Positions 55,624 through 63,584 of a DNA stretch of 64,000 nt are shown piece after piece. Source of the stretch: Blautia sp. AF19-10LB. GTDB lineage: Bacteria > Bacillota > Clostridia > Lachnospirales > Lachnospiraceae. Location: assembly GCF_003461245.1 (NCBI RefSeq), contig NZ_QTWS01000008.1:42660-106659 (forward strand), in the 5' to 3' direction. The position numbers were made by a program, and so were the translations under genes. The notes beneath the pieces are model-generated. The model ran no database searches and was not told the DNA's origin. It saw only the letters and a list, made by a program, of their open reading frames with translations. Each line of letters starts with the position of its first letter. Position 1 is the stretch's first letter.

Positions 55624-55653
55624 ATTATATCTAATTTGCACTGTTTCTCTGTA
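55624..55653 (-). promoter_or_regulatory. Possible uvrA promoter
   Basis: A minus-strand TATAAT (55624-55629) lies 27 bp before the uvrA start. The -35 candidate TACAGA at 18-bp spacing is poor. An 11-bp direct repeat GTATTACTGTT (55654-55664 and 55689-55699) lies just upstream and could bind a regulator. Confidence 0.4.
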
Positions 55654-55729
55654 GTATTACTGTTCTCAGTAACTCTACTATTGATTCTGTATTACTGTTT
55701 GCTCCGGGAGTTCCAGCTCTCCTCCCGTT

Positions 55730-56869
55730 TCACTCATCCAGCAGAAAATCTGCCAGGACTGGATTGCTCACATGGATTCCTTTCCTTGTAAATCGCCAGA
55801 ACTCACCTGTATGTTCCAGCAGATCCATCTCTTTATATTTTGCCAGAACAGAGCCATAAATATCCTCTATCCTGCATCCAAAATTTCTCTCAAACTGTCT
55901 TTCAGAGATTCCTTCTGTCATACGCAGCCCCAGGAACATGAATTCTTCTATTTCGTTGTTTCTGGAAAGCGCCGTAACATCCTCCCGGATCTTCTCCGGT
56001 TCTGTGCTGTCTGCCAGATACGTCTGCATATCTCTGGTATTGCTGAAACGCTTTCCCTGAAATAATGATGCCGCTCCCAGACCGGCTCCCAGATATTCTG
56101 TGCGCTGCCAGTAACCCTTGTTATGTCTGCACTCGAAGCCGTCACGGGCGTAATTGGATATCTCATATTGATGGAATCCATATTTTCTCAGGATTTCCGC
56201 GGTGTCCTCGTACATCTGGTATTCTTCATCTTCTGTTGGAAGGATCAGTTTCTTCTGTGCGAAAGGCGTTCCCTCCTCGATGATCAGACTGTAAGCCGAA
56301 ATGTGCTCCGGTGAAAGTTCTGCGATGGTTTCCAGATTGTGCTTCCAGTTCTCGCAGGTCTGCCCCGGTATTGCAAACATCAGGTCTACATTGATGTTGG
56401 AAAATCCAGCTTTCCTCGCCCAGTGATAACTCTGGAGAAATTCTTCGTAGGTGTGGATCCTTCCGAGCATGTCAAGTTCCTGCTGCACCGTGGACTGAAG
56501 TCCAAAACTTATTCGATTGATACCGGCTTCGTGGCAAAGTTTCAACTGCTCCGGACTGACTGTTCCCGGATTTGCCTCCATTGTGATCTCTGCATCTTCA
56601 CTCAGAATAAATGCCTGTTTTATCTCATCCATGATCCGGCAAAGCTGCTCTCCACTGAGCACAGATGGAGTTCCGCCGCCGATGAATATAGAAACGACCT
56701 CATATACTTCTTTCTGTGAGATGCTTCTTATCTCCCTGCACAACGCATCTACATAGTCGTCCCGTGTCTTCTGGTCTGACGGTCCGGAAAGGAAATCACA
56801 GTACTGGCATTTGCGGACGCAGAACGGAATGTGCACATATAACTCCAGCGGAATCTTAGTATTCCTCAC
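55730..56869 (-). CDS. hemW: HemW-like radical SAM protein (coproporphyrinogen oxidase family)
   Basis: About 379 residues. The radical SAM cluster motif is C17xxxC21xxC24 in HIPFCVRKCQYCDF, followed by SIFIGGGTPSVLSG, the conserved FGLQSTVQQELDMLGR and a C-terminal HemN domain (MTEGISERQF). HemW is a heme chaperone. The frame stays open 83 codons upstream, but that part lies inside the lipoprotein gene and reads as nonsense. I choose the GTG at 56869, which has GAGGAAG in front and overlaps the lipoprotein end by 14 bp. Confidence 0.9.
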   Translation of the reverse strand: MRNTKIPLELYVHIPFCVRKCQYCDFLSGPSDQKTRDDYVDALCREIRSISQKEVYEVVSIFIGGGTPSVLSGEQLCRIMDEIKQAFILSEDAEITMEANPGTVSPEQLKLCHEAGINRISFGLQSTVQQELDMLGRIHTYEEFLQSYHWARKAGFSNINVDLMFAIPGQTCENWKHNLETIAELSPEHISAYSLIIEEGTPFAQKKLILPTEDEEYQMYEDTAEILRKYGFHQYEISNYARDGFECRHNKGYWQRTEYLGAGLGAASLFQGKRFSNTRDMQTYLADSTEPEKIREDVTALSRNNEIEEFMFLGLRMTEGISERQFERNFGCRIEDIYGSVLAKYKEMDLLEHTGEFWRFTRKGIHVSNPVLADFLLDE

Positions 56870-57341
56870 TGTAATCTTCCTCACTGTCGTCATATTCTGA
56901 ATCATCCTGGCTGCTGTCATCTTCTGAATAATCTTGGCTGTCTCCGCTGTCGGAAGAATCGCCCTCTGTATCAGAAGACATATTTGCATCCGCAGATGTG
57001 CTGTTGTCTGACAAACTGGAATTATCTGCTGTCGAAGCATTATCTGACGTAGTACTGTCTGACACAACCGCAGCTCCACTTGCTGTATTGGCAGATGTAG
57101 ATCCGGCATTCTCATCAAGATAGCTGTTTACCATCGTTACGCCACCACTTGAAACAACTGCTGCAGAATTTACCTGCTCCGGTGCAGTCGTAGGCGTTGG
57201 CTCCGGTGTGATGCTGATCTTGATAACTTCTTCTGTTTCCGGATCTGCTGCTTTCTTCTTGCCGCATCCGCAGCCCGCCAGAAGTGTACACATCAGAAGG
57301 ACTGCACCTGTCAGCAATAAACGTGATCTTGTTTTTTTCAT
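56856..57341 (-). CDS. Lipoprotein with Ser/Asp-rich low-complexity body
   Basis: 161 residues. Type II signal peptide with lipobox LAGC (LLMCTLLAGCGCGKKK), so lipid-anchored outside. The rest is Ser, Thr, Asn, Asp and Glu repeats (SSDSGDSQDYSEDDSSQDDS) ending in Tyr; no folded domain is recognised. It follows lepA by 24 bp, with GGAGG before the ATG. Its 3' end overlaps the start of hemW, so they are coupled. Function unknown. Confidence 0.85.
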   Translation of the reverse strand: MKKTRSRLLLTGAVLLMCTLLAGCGCGKKKAADPETEEVIKISITPEPTPTTAPEQVNSAAVVSSGGVTMVNSYLDENAGSTSANTASGAAVVSDSTTSDNASTADNSSLSDNSTSADANMSSDTEGDSSDSGDSQDYSEDDSSQDDSEYDDSEEDYSEEY

Positions 57342-57365
57342 TATTATCCTCCGATTCCCGAACGA

Positions 57366-59174
57366 TTATTTATCGTCCAGCTTCAGAACACTCATAAACG
57401 CTTTCTGCGGGATTTCTACGTTTCCTACCTGGCGCATACGCTTCTTACCTTCCTTCTGTTTCTCCAGAAGTTTCTTCTTACGGGAAATATCACCACCGTA
57501 ACATTTGGCAAGTACGTCCTTACGCATGGCACGGACAGTCTCTCTGGCGATAACCTTGCTTCCGATCGCAGCCTGGATCGGGATCTCGAATAACTGTCTC
57601 GGAATTTCTTCTTTGAGTTTCTCGCACATCTTACGTCCTCGCTCGTAGGCAGTATCTGCATGTACGATGAAGGAAAGGGCATCGACTTCTTCCTTATTAA
57701 CAAGGATATCCAGTTTGACCAGATCACTGCGCTCGTAACCGCAGAGCTCGTAATCGAGGGAAGCATATCCTCTGGAACGGGATTTGAGTGCATCGAAGAA
57801 ATCATAGATGATCTCATTCAGAGGCAGTTTGTATTTCAGAAGTGCTCTCGTCTCTTCCATATATTCCATTCCGATGTACTGGCCACGGCGTTCCTGACAG
57901 AGATCCATGATTGCGCCGATAAACTCGGTTGTTACCATGATCTCGGCATTTACCATCGGCTCTTCCATGTATTCGATCTCTGACGGATCCGGGAGATTGG
58001 ATGGGTTGGTCAGTTCGATCATATCGCCGTTTGTCTTGTAAACCTTGTAGATAACACCCGGTGCTGTCGTTACCAGATCCAGATTGTACTCTCTCTCCAG
58101 ACGCTCCTGAATGATCTCCAGATGAAGAAGACCAAGGAAACCACAGCGGAAACCAAAGCCCAGTGCCACAGATGTCTCTGGTTCGAAGAACAGGGAAGCA
58201 TCGTTTAACTGCAGCTTCTCAAGTGCATCTCTCAGATCGCCGTACTTGGCACCATCTGCCGGATAAAGTCCGCAGTAAACCATCGGCTGTACTTTCTTAT
58301 ATCCTGGAAGTGCTTCTGCACACGGTCTCTCATTATCCGTTACTGTATCACCGACTCTGGTATCTCCGAGGTTCTTGATACTTGCTGTAATGTATCCAAC
58401 CATGCCTGCTGTCAGCTCGTCACATGGAATGAACTGACCTGCGCCAAAATAACCTACCTCTACAACTTCTGTCGTAAATCCTGTCGCCATCATGCGGATC
58501 TGTGTTCCTTTCTTTACACGGCCATCCAGCACACGGCAGAATACGATAACGCCCTTGTATGCATCATAAATGGAGTCAAAGATCAACGCTTTGAGCGGTG
58601 CATCCACATCACCGTTCGGTGCAGGGATCTTCGTAACGATCTGCTCCAGAACTTCCTCTACATTCAGTCCTGTCTTGGCTGAGATCCTCGGTGCATCGTG
58701 TGCCTCGATTCCGATCACGTCCTCGATCTCATTGACAACTCGATCCGGCTCTGCGCTCGGAAGATCGATCTTGTTGATGACCGGAAGGACATCCAGATCA
58801 TGATCCAGTGCAAGATATACGTTCGCCAGTGTCTGTGCCTCGATTCCCTGTGCCGCATCCACGACAAGAATTGCGCCGTCACAGGCTGCAAGGCTTCGGG
58901 AAACCTCATAGTTAAAATCGACATGTCCTGGGGTATCGATCAGGTTGAAGATATATTCCTCCCCGTCACTCGCCTTGTACACGATACGGACTGCCTGGGA
59001 TTTGATCGTGATACCACGCTCCCTCTCCAGTTCCATATTGTCAAGGACCTGAGACTGCATCTCACGCTCAGTCAGCGTACCAGTCATCTCGATAATTCGG
59101 TCAGCAAGCGTAGACTTGCCATGGTCTATATGTGCAATGATACAAAAATTACGGATTTTGCTCTGATCTATCAT
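57366..59174 (-). CDS. lepA: Elongation factor 4 (LepA), ribosome back-translocase
   Basis: 602 residues, normal length. GTPase domain: AHIDHGKST (P-loop), DTPGHVDF and NKIDLPSA. The LepA-specific C-terminal domain is present ([21 protein letters not shown]). It binds ribosomes and acts on stalled or mis-translocated complexes. The ATG has GGGAG in front. The downstream order lepA-lipoprotein-hemW is compact; lepA-hemW neighbourhood is common in Firmicutes. Confidence 0.97.
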   Translation of the reverse strand: MIDQSKIRNFCIIAHIDHGKSTLADRIIEMTGTLTEREMQSQVLDNMELERERGITIKSQAVRIVYKASDGEEYIFNLIDTPGHVDFNYEVSRSLAACDGAILVVDAAQGIEAQTLANVYLALDHDLDVLPVINKIDLPSAEPDRVVNEIEDVIGIEAHDAPRISAKTGLNVEEVLEQIVTKIPAPNGDVDAPLKALIFDSIYDAYKGVIVFCRVLDGRVKKGTQIRMMATGFTTEVVEVGYFGAGQFIPCDELTAGMVGYITASIKNLGDTRVGDTVTDNERPCAEALPGYKKVQPMVYCGLYPADGAKYGDLRDALEKLQLNDASLFFEPETSVALGFGFRCGFLGLLHLEIIQERLEREYNLDLVTTAPGVIYKVYKTNGDMIELTNPSNLPDPSEIEYMEEPMVNAEIMVTTEFIGAIMDLCQERRGQYIGMEYMEETRALLKYKLPLNEIIYDFFDALKSRSRGYASLDYELCGYERSDLVKLDILVNKEEVDALSFIVHADTAYERGRKMCEKLKEEIPRQLFEIPIQAAIGSKVIARETVRAMRKDVLAKCYGGDISRKKKLLEKQKEGKKRMRQVGNVEIPQKAFMSVLKLDDK

Positions 59175-59234
59175 TCTTGGATGTGCTCCCTTCTATATAT
59201 ATGTGCTTCACGAAAATTCTCTATATCGTGGGTC

Positions 59235-59264
59235 ATTATAGCATAGCCATTCGCGTTTCGTCCA
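59235..59264 (-). promoter_or_regulatory. Predicted promoter of lepA
   Basis: Minus-strand -10 TATAAT (59235-59240) with a weaker -35 TGGACG (59259-59264), spacer 18 bp, about 60 bp before the lepA start. Confidence 0.5.
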
Positions 59265-59277
59265 GCCATTTAGCCCC

Positions 59278-59562
59278 TTATTCCCGCTCTGTTTCTATAT
59301 TATTTCCATCTCCCCAGCGCCACCTAAGTTCCGACGCGCAAATTGAAATTCCCCTGTAATCTGGAAATTCTTCTTTTGATATGCCATCACAGTCACACCA
59401 GAATATTTTGCCGTCCTCCAATATCAGAGTTACTCCAAGGATTTCACAGGTATATTCTTCATCATACGGAAACAATTTCAGATACTCAATGCCCGAGAAT
59501 TCCAGTTCGACTATATTTTTCCCTCGATTTATGGATTTGCTATTGTATATATCGGACACCAC
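59278..59562 (-). CDS. Small protein of unknown function in the accessory cassette
   Basis: 94 residues, predicted soluble, acidic, aromatic-rich: IVELEFSGIEYLKLFPYDEE and ISICASELRWRWGDG. The GTG start lies inside the preceding gene (23-bp overlap) without a clear ribosome site, so it would depend on translational coupling. No motif is recognised. Small size and position after a membrane protein would also fit an immunity or partner protein, but nothing proves that. Confidence 0.6.
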   Translation of the reverse strand: MVSDIYNSKSINRGKNIVELEFSGIEYLKLFPYDEEYTCEILGVTLILEDGKIFWCDCDGISKEEFPDYRGISICASELRWRWGDGNNIETERE

Positions 59563-60274
59563 AGATTTCGTACAGAACGTATGTAGACCCTATATTTATT
59601 TCTTCTTTTCTACAATACATGACTTTCTTATAGATGTTATTAGTTTTGGTTGTCTTTACAGTATAGTATGTCCTGAAAAAAATCCTGTTTTCCTTTGTTA
59701 TCTCACAATTTCCCAGTTTATATTGTTTCGGCAGTTTTTCACCGATGTTACACCAACCTATATGATATCGAAAATTTTTCCATGTCAGACGTTTGAGCCT
59801 TCTATGCACTGTACGAAACCCAGAAATATATTCCAGACATATAACAGGCACAATGCCATAAAACATTATAAGTGCCGGAGTGCCTTCAATATCTTTACTG
59901 AAGATGCATTCAATCCATAACAAAAGCGTCGCCGCCCCCAAACAGCATACCAATATCCAGACATCAATTACATTTGCCCTGCTAACAGGAATTACATTAC
60001 CTTTATACAGTACTTTGTTACAGATAGATGATGTTCTTAGCTGATCTGGCAAATAATATTCGCCCAGTTGAACATGCTCTCGATGAATTCGCCTCACCCC
60101 ATACAGTCCGCCAGAAAAGAAAAACAATATAAGACACTGTTCACTCAACACGTAGAGTTTTAACACCCAAAAAGCACCACACAACAGCAGACAAATCGTG
60201 GTTACCTTACTGTTCCTGTCAAACAATTCCTTATACAGTTCTTCGTATTTCCTGGCCTTTTCTAACTGTTTCAT
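59540..60274 (-). CDS. Membrane protein of unknown function behind a LexA-like box
   Basis: 244 residues, Lys/Ile/Tyr-rich, unlike the GC-richer neighbours. Two helical hairpins (TTICLLLCGAFWVLKLYVLS...LILFFFSGGLYGV; VIDVWILVCCLGAATLLLWI...LIMFYGIVPVICLEYI), then a soluble C-terminal part (LTWKNFRYHIGWCNIGEKLP). The ATG has AAGGAG. Its promoter (60301-60329) is overlapped by a LexA-like site. I do not recognise the family. It overlaps the 94-residue protein, so the two form one unit. Confidence 0.75.
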   Translation of the reverse strand: MKQLEKARKYEELYKELFDRNSKVTTICLLLCGAFWVLKLYVLSEQCLILFFFSGGLYGVRRIHREHVQLGEYYLPDQLRTSSICNKVLYKGNVIPVSRANVIDVWILVCCLGAATLLLWIECIFSKDIEGTPALIMFYGIVPVICLEYISGFRTVHRRLKRLTWKNFRYHIGWCNIGEKLPKQYKLGNCEITKENRIFFRTYYTVKTTKTNNIYKKVMYCRKEEINIGSTYVLYEICGVRYIQ

Positions 60275-60300
60275 ACATTCTCCTTATCCATTCTTTATTA

Positions 60301-60336
60301 AGTATACTACACTTCCATTTTTCGAACAAGTGTTTT
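60301..60336 (-). promoter_or_regulatory. Promoter with overlapping LexA/SOS-like box (1)
   Basis: Minus-strand -10 TATACT (60301-60306), 17-bp spacer, -35 TTGTTC (60324-60329). CGAACAAGTGTTTT (60323-60336) covers the -35 and fits the B. subtilis consensus CGAACRNRYGTTYG at all positions but the last. It drives the 244- and 94-residue genes. Confidence 0.65.
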
Positions 60337-60354
60337 CTTTGGGCAAATATAGAA

Positions 60355-60387
60355 AAATCAGAGGCAGCAAAAAGTCGCCTCCGATTT
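60355..60387 (-). terminator. Terminator after the 352-residue membrane protein gene
   Basis: AAATCGGAGGC (60387-60377) pairs with GCCTCTGATTT (60365-60355) over 11 bp with one mismatch, followed by TTC and T-rich sequence. It separates the XRE-membrane-protein unit from the second unit, which has its own promoter just downstream. Confidence 0.72.
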
Positions 60388-60391
60388 ATGC

Positions 60392-61450
60392 TCATTCTTC
60401 TTCCCTTGTAGTACTCAATCCCAGGATAGAACTGACTTCTTCTTTCATTTCATCATATTCTTTCTTACCACGCCACTTTGAATATAACGGTAAAATCTGA
60501 ACCTGCGGTTCTTCCTGATGCAGGATAACTACTGGAAGTCTGTATCTTCCCTGTTCTCCATCTTTTTGATCAACGTAGCATAGGCTTAATAAATGCCTCC
60601 TCAGTTCCCGGTTTGCATTTTCTATGCACAAGATTGCAATAACTTTTACTTTTTGTTTTTCCGCACTCAGTTCCTGTTTCCAGAAATGTGCAAAAAATTC
60701 ATTTAATATCTGCATGTTTTCTTCGGAATATTTCTGCATCTGCCCCAACTGTAAAATCTCAACAGACTTCTCCGTTTTCTTCCAGTAAATTATAGAGTGC
60801 ACTTCCTTTTTGCTATATGCTCCTGCAAAAATATATTGCTGCGAAGTACATTCTTGCTCTATTTTGTTCTTAATCTCTTCAAACGGCACACGATAATAAT
60901 AATACGAACTTGCAAATTGAGGATTTCTGGAATATTCCGCTATATTGCTGAAAGGTTTCCATATATGATCCGGTCCCTCTGTGTAACGAAAAGCCTCATT
61001 GTAATACCATTTATAATACAGAGCATAATAACACCAGACCACTTCAACAACCACAAAACAGCCTCCAAATATATAGTCACATATTTTCCAGATATTTGCA
61101 TTCATATATATTTTGCATATAAACGCTATTGCCCAAATCCCACATAACGCAGTTTCACAGTAAAATTTCCCTTTAAGATTCGATAATATATTCTTATCTG
61201 ATGCGTTTTTTCTGAAAAATCCAGCCACATAAAGAGGATTTACTTCACTTATACAATCTGCCCATCGATACTTCATTTCTCTGCCAATATGTATTTTGTG
61301 TCTTCCAATCGGACACAAACAAAAGAATGAAAAAAGTGCACCTATCAATGAAACCGGGGCATCACAAAACAATATTGCTGATGCCAAAAAATATACATAA
61401 AAAAAAGCAATGGCAAATATAATCATTCCTACGCTTACCAGAATTTCCAT
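60392..61450 (-). CDS. Multi-helix membrane protein of unknown function
   Basis: 352 residues from the ATG at 61450 (GGGAG 8 nt before it; five codons upstream are open). Two N-terminal helices (ILVSVGMIIFAIAFFYVYFL; LIGALFSFFCLCPIG), a middle pair (CGIWAIAFICKIY; IFGGCFVVVEVVWCYYALYY) and a large cytoplasmic domain (~180-352) with many Lys/Glu and aromatics. Codon use is AT-rich, which suggests acquisition. Downstream of the XRE regulator by 41 bp and probably cotranscribed with it. No known domain is recognised. Confidence 0.75.
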   Translation of the reverse strand: MEILVSVGMIIFAIAFFYVYFLASAILFCDAPVSLIGALFSFFCLCPIGRHKIHIGREMKYRWADCISEVNPLYVAGFFRKNASDKNILSNLKGKFYCETALCGIWAIAFICKIYMNANIWKICDYIFGGCFVVVEVVWCYYALYYKWYYNEAFRYTEGPDHIWKPFSNIAEYSRNPQFASSYYYYRVPFEEIKNKIEQECTSQQYIFAGAYSKKEVHSIIYWKKTEKSVEILQLGQMQKYSEENMQILNEFFAHFWKQELSAEKQKVKVIAILCIENANRELRRHLLSLCYVDQKDGEQGRYRLPVVILHQEEPQVQILPLYSKWRGKKEYDEMKEEVSSILGLSTTREEE

Positions 61451-61491
61451 CTTTTGTGCTCCCAATCAATATCTATTGACCCAAACTGTAT

Positions 61492-61734
61492 TTATACAAA
61501 ATATTCCTGCTGCCCAATTCCAAGGATGATATTCACCGGTACCTGCAGAACCTCTGACATCTTGATCAGAAGTTCTGCATCAATCTTTGTCATGCCATTC
61601 TCTATCCGGGATATTGTGATAACAGATACATCCAGTTTCTCCGCAAATTCTGACTGACTTCCCACTCTTCTCTTCCGCAATGTACGTATGCGATTCCCCA
61701 TTTCTATACGCTTACTGTCAAACACACACTTCAT
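61492..61734 (-). CDS. XRE-family helix-turn-helix regulator
   Basis: 80 residues, one helix-turn-helix domain: GNRIRTLRKRRVGSQSEFAE, then LDVSVITISRIENGMTKIDA and a short C-terminus. The size is that of a compact phage- or toxin-antitoxin-type repressor. The ATG has GGAGG 10 nt in front. Its own promoter carries a LexA-like box in the spacer, so it may respond to DNA damage and then control the membrane-protein genes. The binding site cannot be read with confidence. Confidence 0.88.
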   Translation of the reverse strand: MKCVFDSKRIEMGNRIRTLRKRRVGSQSEFAEKLDVSVITISRIENGMTKIDAELLIKMSEVLQVPVNIILGIGQQEYFV

Positions 61735-61772
61735 AAAAAAAGCACCTCCTTCGTCTGATAGCTCTTAATGCA

Positions 61773-61801
61773 ATTATACGAACATTAGTTCTTATTTGCA
61801 A
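61773..61801 (-). promoter_or_regulatory. Promoter with LexA/SOS-like box in the spacer (2)
   Basis: Minus-strand -35 TTGCAA (61796-61801), 17-bp spacer, -10 TATAAT (61773-61778). The spacer holds AGAACTAATGTTCG (61792-61779), a GAAC-N4-GTTC palindrome that fits the B. subtilis SOS consensus at 12 of 14 positions. A repressor bound here would block the polymerase. Confidence 0.7.
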
Positions 61802-61825
61802 GTTTTTTTTCATAACTGGCACTTT

Positions 61826-61838
61826 TCACAAAAATGAG
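61826..61838. repeat. Left copy of 13-bp direct repeat flanking the IS element
   Basis: TCACAAAAATGAG, identical to 63561-63573. Lies exactly outside the left inverted repeat of the element, so it is read as the target-site duplication. Confidence 0.78.
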
Positions 61839-61853
61839 GGTTAAATGTATTTT

Positions 61854-61906
61854 TAAATTCTACCTTGCAAGAGTAAATTCTATACCTGTAGAATTTACTT
61901 CTGCAT
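61854..61906. repeat. Left-end AGAATTTA motif cluster of the IS
   Basis: TAAATTCTA occurs at 61854-61862 and 61874-61882, and its inverse TAGAATTTA at 61889-61897, extended as TAGAATTTACTTCTGCAT. The last two form a 10-bp perfect inverted repeat (GTAAATTCTA/TAGAATTTAC, loop TACCTG). Confidence 0.8.
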
Positions 61907-61976
61907 GGATTTTTCCTTCTTCTTTTTATAAAATACTACTGCAGATGATCCCCTGCCTGTGCAGAAGGAGGATAAA

Positions 61977-63317
61977 ATGAATACAGGAAGACCAAAAGGT
62001 AACCAAAAACATCTTGACTTATCTGCACGTATTATAATCGAACAGCATTTAAATAACGGTGATTCATTTAGAAGTATTGCAATAGAATTAAACAAGGATC
62101 CAAGTACCATATCCAAAGAAGTCAGACGTCATTCTATTATCAGGGAAAGAAGTACAGATGCATTTGCCCCTATTCCCTGTGCAAATAATTATGATCGTTC
62201 AAAGCCCCGGACAAATATATGTAATGTCATGCATATGTGCGGTGATAATGAATGCCGGCACAAATGTGTCCTCTGCAGAAAATTCAGATGCAGCGATGTC
62301 TGTAAATTTTATAAACCAAGAGAATGTGAGAAATTAAATAAACCGCCTTATGTGTGCAATGGATGCAGCAAGAAAACGAATTGCATGATGGACAAAAAGA
62401 TTTATTCTTCAAAATACGCCCAGGACACCTATGAAGCCCTTAGGACCACAAGCAGAGAAGGAATCAATCAGACACCGGAAAGTATACAGAAACTGGACAT
62501 CCTGTTGTCACCGTTTCTCAAAAAAGGACAATCTATTGCCCACATCTACGCATCTCATGCTGATGAGATCGCCTGTTCCAGAAGAACCATATATTCTTAC
62601 ATAGACCGTGGCGTTTTTCAAGCCAGAAACATAGATCTGCGCCGTAAAGTGGTATACAAGCAGCGGAAAAGAAAAACTACTGCCAGCCTTAAAGACAGAA
62701 GTTTCCGAAAAGATAGGAGCTATAAAGAATTTCTGGAATATATCGCAGCGAACAAATCTGTTTATGTAATCGAGATGGATACCGTTGAAGGAGCAAAAGG
62801 TACCAGTCCCTGCTTTCTGACTATGTTCTTTCGAAACTGTAGCCTTATGCTTATGTTTCTTTTAGAAGAACAGACCCAGAAAGAAGTAACCAGGATTTTT
62901 GATCATTTAACAGAATTACTTGGAATTGAACTGTTCCAGAAACTTTTCGAAGTGATACTTACGGACAACGGACATGAATTTCAGGACCGGCAAAGTCTGG
63001 AATATAGCAAAAATGGAGAAGTACGCACACGTATTTATTATTGTGATCCCAACCGTTCTGATCAAAAAGGTGCTCTTGAAAAGAATCATGAATATATAAG
63101 GTATGTCCTTCCAAAAGGAACAAGCTTTGAAAAAATGACAGACAAGACAACGCTGCTGTTATTAAATCATATCAACAGCGAAAAACGGGACAGCCTCAAT
63201 GGACACAGTCCATATGAAGTATCCCGTCTCCTGCTGGATAACAGACTTCATAAAGCATTAGGACTGGCAGAGATACCAGCCGATGAAGTCACATTGATAC
63301 CAGCATTAATAAAATAA
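61977..63317 (+). CDS. IS30-family transposase
   Basis: 446 residues from the ATG at 61977, with GGAGG 5 nt before it. N-terminal helix-turn-helix (FRSIAIELNKDPSTISKEVR), then a Cys-rich insert (about 75-130) with CNVMHMCGDNECRHKC, CRKFRCSDVC and CNGCSKKTNC, a probable zinc finger. The DDE catalytic core has Asp in EMDTVEG, Asp in TDNGHEF and Glu in GALEKNHEYIRYVLPKG. This spacing and the final RYVLPKGTSF are typical of IS30. Full length and in frame, so transposition competence is likely. Confidence 0.94.
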   Translation: MNTGRPKGNQKHLDLSARIIIEQHLNNGDSFRSIAIELNKDPSTISKEVRRHSIIRERSTDAFAPIPCANNYDRSKPRTNICNVMHMCGDNECRHKCVLCRKFRCSDVCKFYKPRECEKLNKPPYVCNGCSKKTNCMMDKKIYSSKYAQDTYEALRTTSREGINQTPESIQKLDILLSPFLKKGQSIAHIYASHADEIACSRRTIYSYIDRGVFQARNIDLRRKVVYKQRKRKTTASLKDRSFRKDRSYKEFLEYIAANKSVYVIEMDTVEGAKGTSPCFLTMFFRNCSLMLMFLLEEQTQKEVTRIFDHLTELLGIELFQKLFEVILTDNGHEFQDRQSLEYSKNGEVRTRIYYCDPNRSDQKGALEKNHEYIRYVLPKGTSFEKMTDKTTLLLLNHINSEKRDSLNGHSPYEVSRLLLDNRLHKALGLAEIPADEVTLIPALIK

Positions 63318-63352
63318 TAATAACAATACAGGCACAGGCAAGTTTCATTGCA

Positions 63353-63545
63353 TAGAATTTAGTCTTTCCAACAGACATGTGGAATTTAGTCCTGCACACT
63401 ATTTCCAGATGTCCTTTTATCATGCAAAAAACTATGCTGTTTATGCCGTATAAAAGCATTATATACTAAAAAAATTAAGTTGTGTATCTCCGAAAATAGA
63501 ATTTAATCCCGCATAAAATCAAGGTATGTTAGAATGTAGAATTTA
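63353..63545. repeat. Right-end iterons of the IS
   Basis: Four direct copies of an AGAATTTA-type motif: 63353-63361, 63380-63388 (TGGAATTTA), 63497-63505 and 63537-63545. Two extend to a shared TCCYGCA tail (GTCCTGCAC and ATCCCGCAT), as does the copy near the left end. They are probably binding sites for the transposase. The rest of 63318-63560 holds nothing else I recognise. Confidence 0.75.
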
Positions 63546-63560
63546 CTTTTTCATTCAAGC

Positions 63561-63573
63561 TCACAAAAATGAG
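63561..63573. repeat. Right copy of 13-bp direct repeat flanking the IS element
   Basis: TCACAAAAATGAG, identical to 61826-61838. It lies 11 bp after the stop codon of the peptidoglycan-binding gene on the minus strand. Confidence 0.78.
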
Positions 63574-63584
63574 AAAATTTCAGT

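Larger units (their letters stand above)
61839..63560 (+). mobile_element. IS30-type insertion sequence, 1722 bp
   Basis: Bounded by imperfect inverted repeats starting right inside the 13-bp direct repeats: the left end (GGTTAAATG..., core TAAATTCTAC at 61854-61863) matches the reverse complement of the right end (GCTTGAATG..., same core) at 18 of the first 25 positions. It carries one intact transposase gene. Non-coding ends are long (138 bp left, 243 bp right) and hold repeated AGAATTTA motifs that are likely transposase sites. AT-rich relative to the housekeeping genes. Intact ends, frame and direct repeats suggest recent insertion. Confidence 0.82.

Noticed and set aside
55598-55729. LexA box upstream of uvrA
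   Set aside because: No GAAC-N4-GTTC site is present; only GAACAGTAATAC and an unrelated 11-bp direct repeat are seen.
56870-57118. Longer HemW N-terminus of 83 residues
   Set aside because: This part lies inside the lipoprotein gene in another frame, is Gln/Ile/Leu-rich low complexity, and HemW proteins begin close to the radical SAM motif.
61826-61838. Target of the IS30-type element as a clear inverted repeat (as for IS1630)
   Set aside because: Only TCA/TGA pair around a 6-7 nt centre in the rebuilt empty site, too weak to claim.
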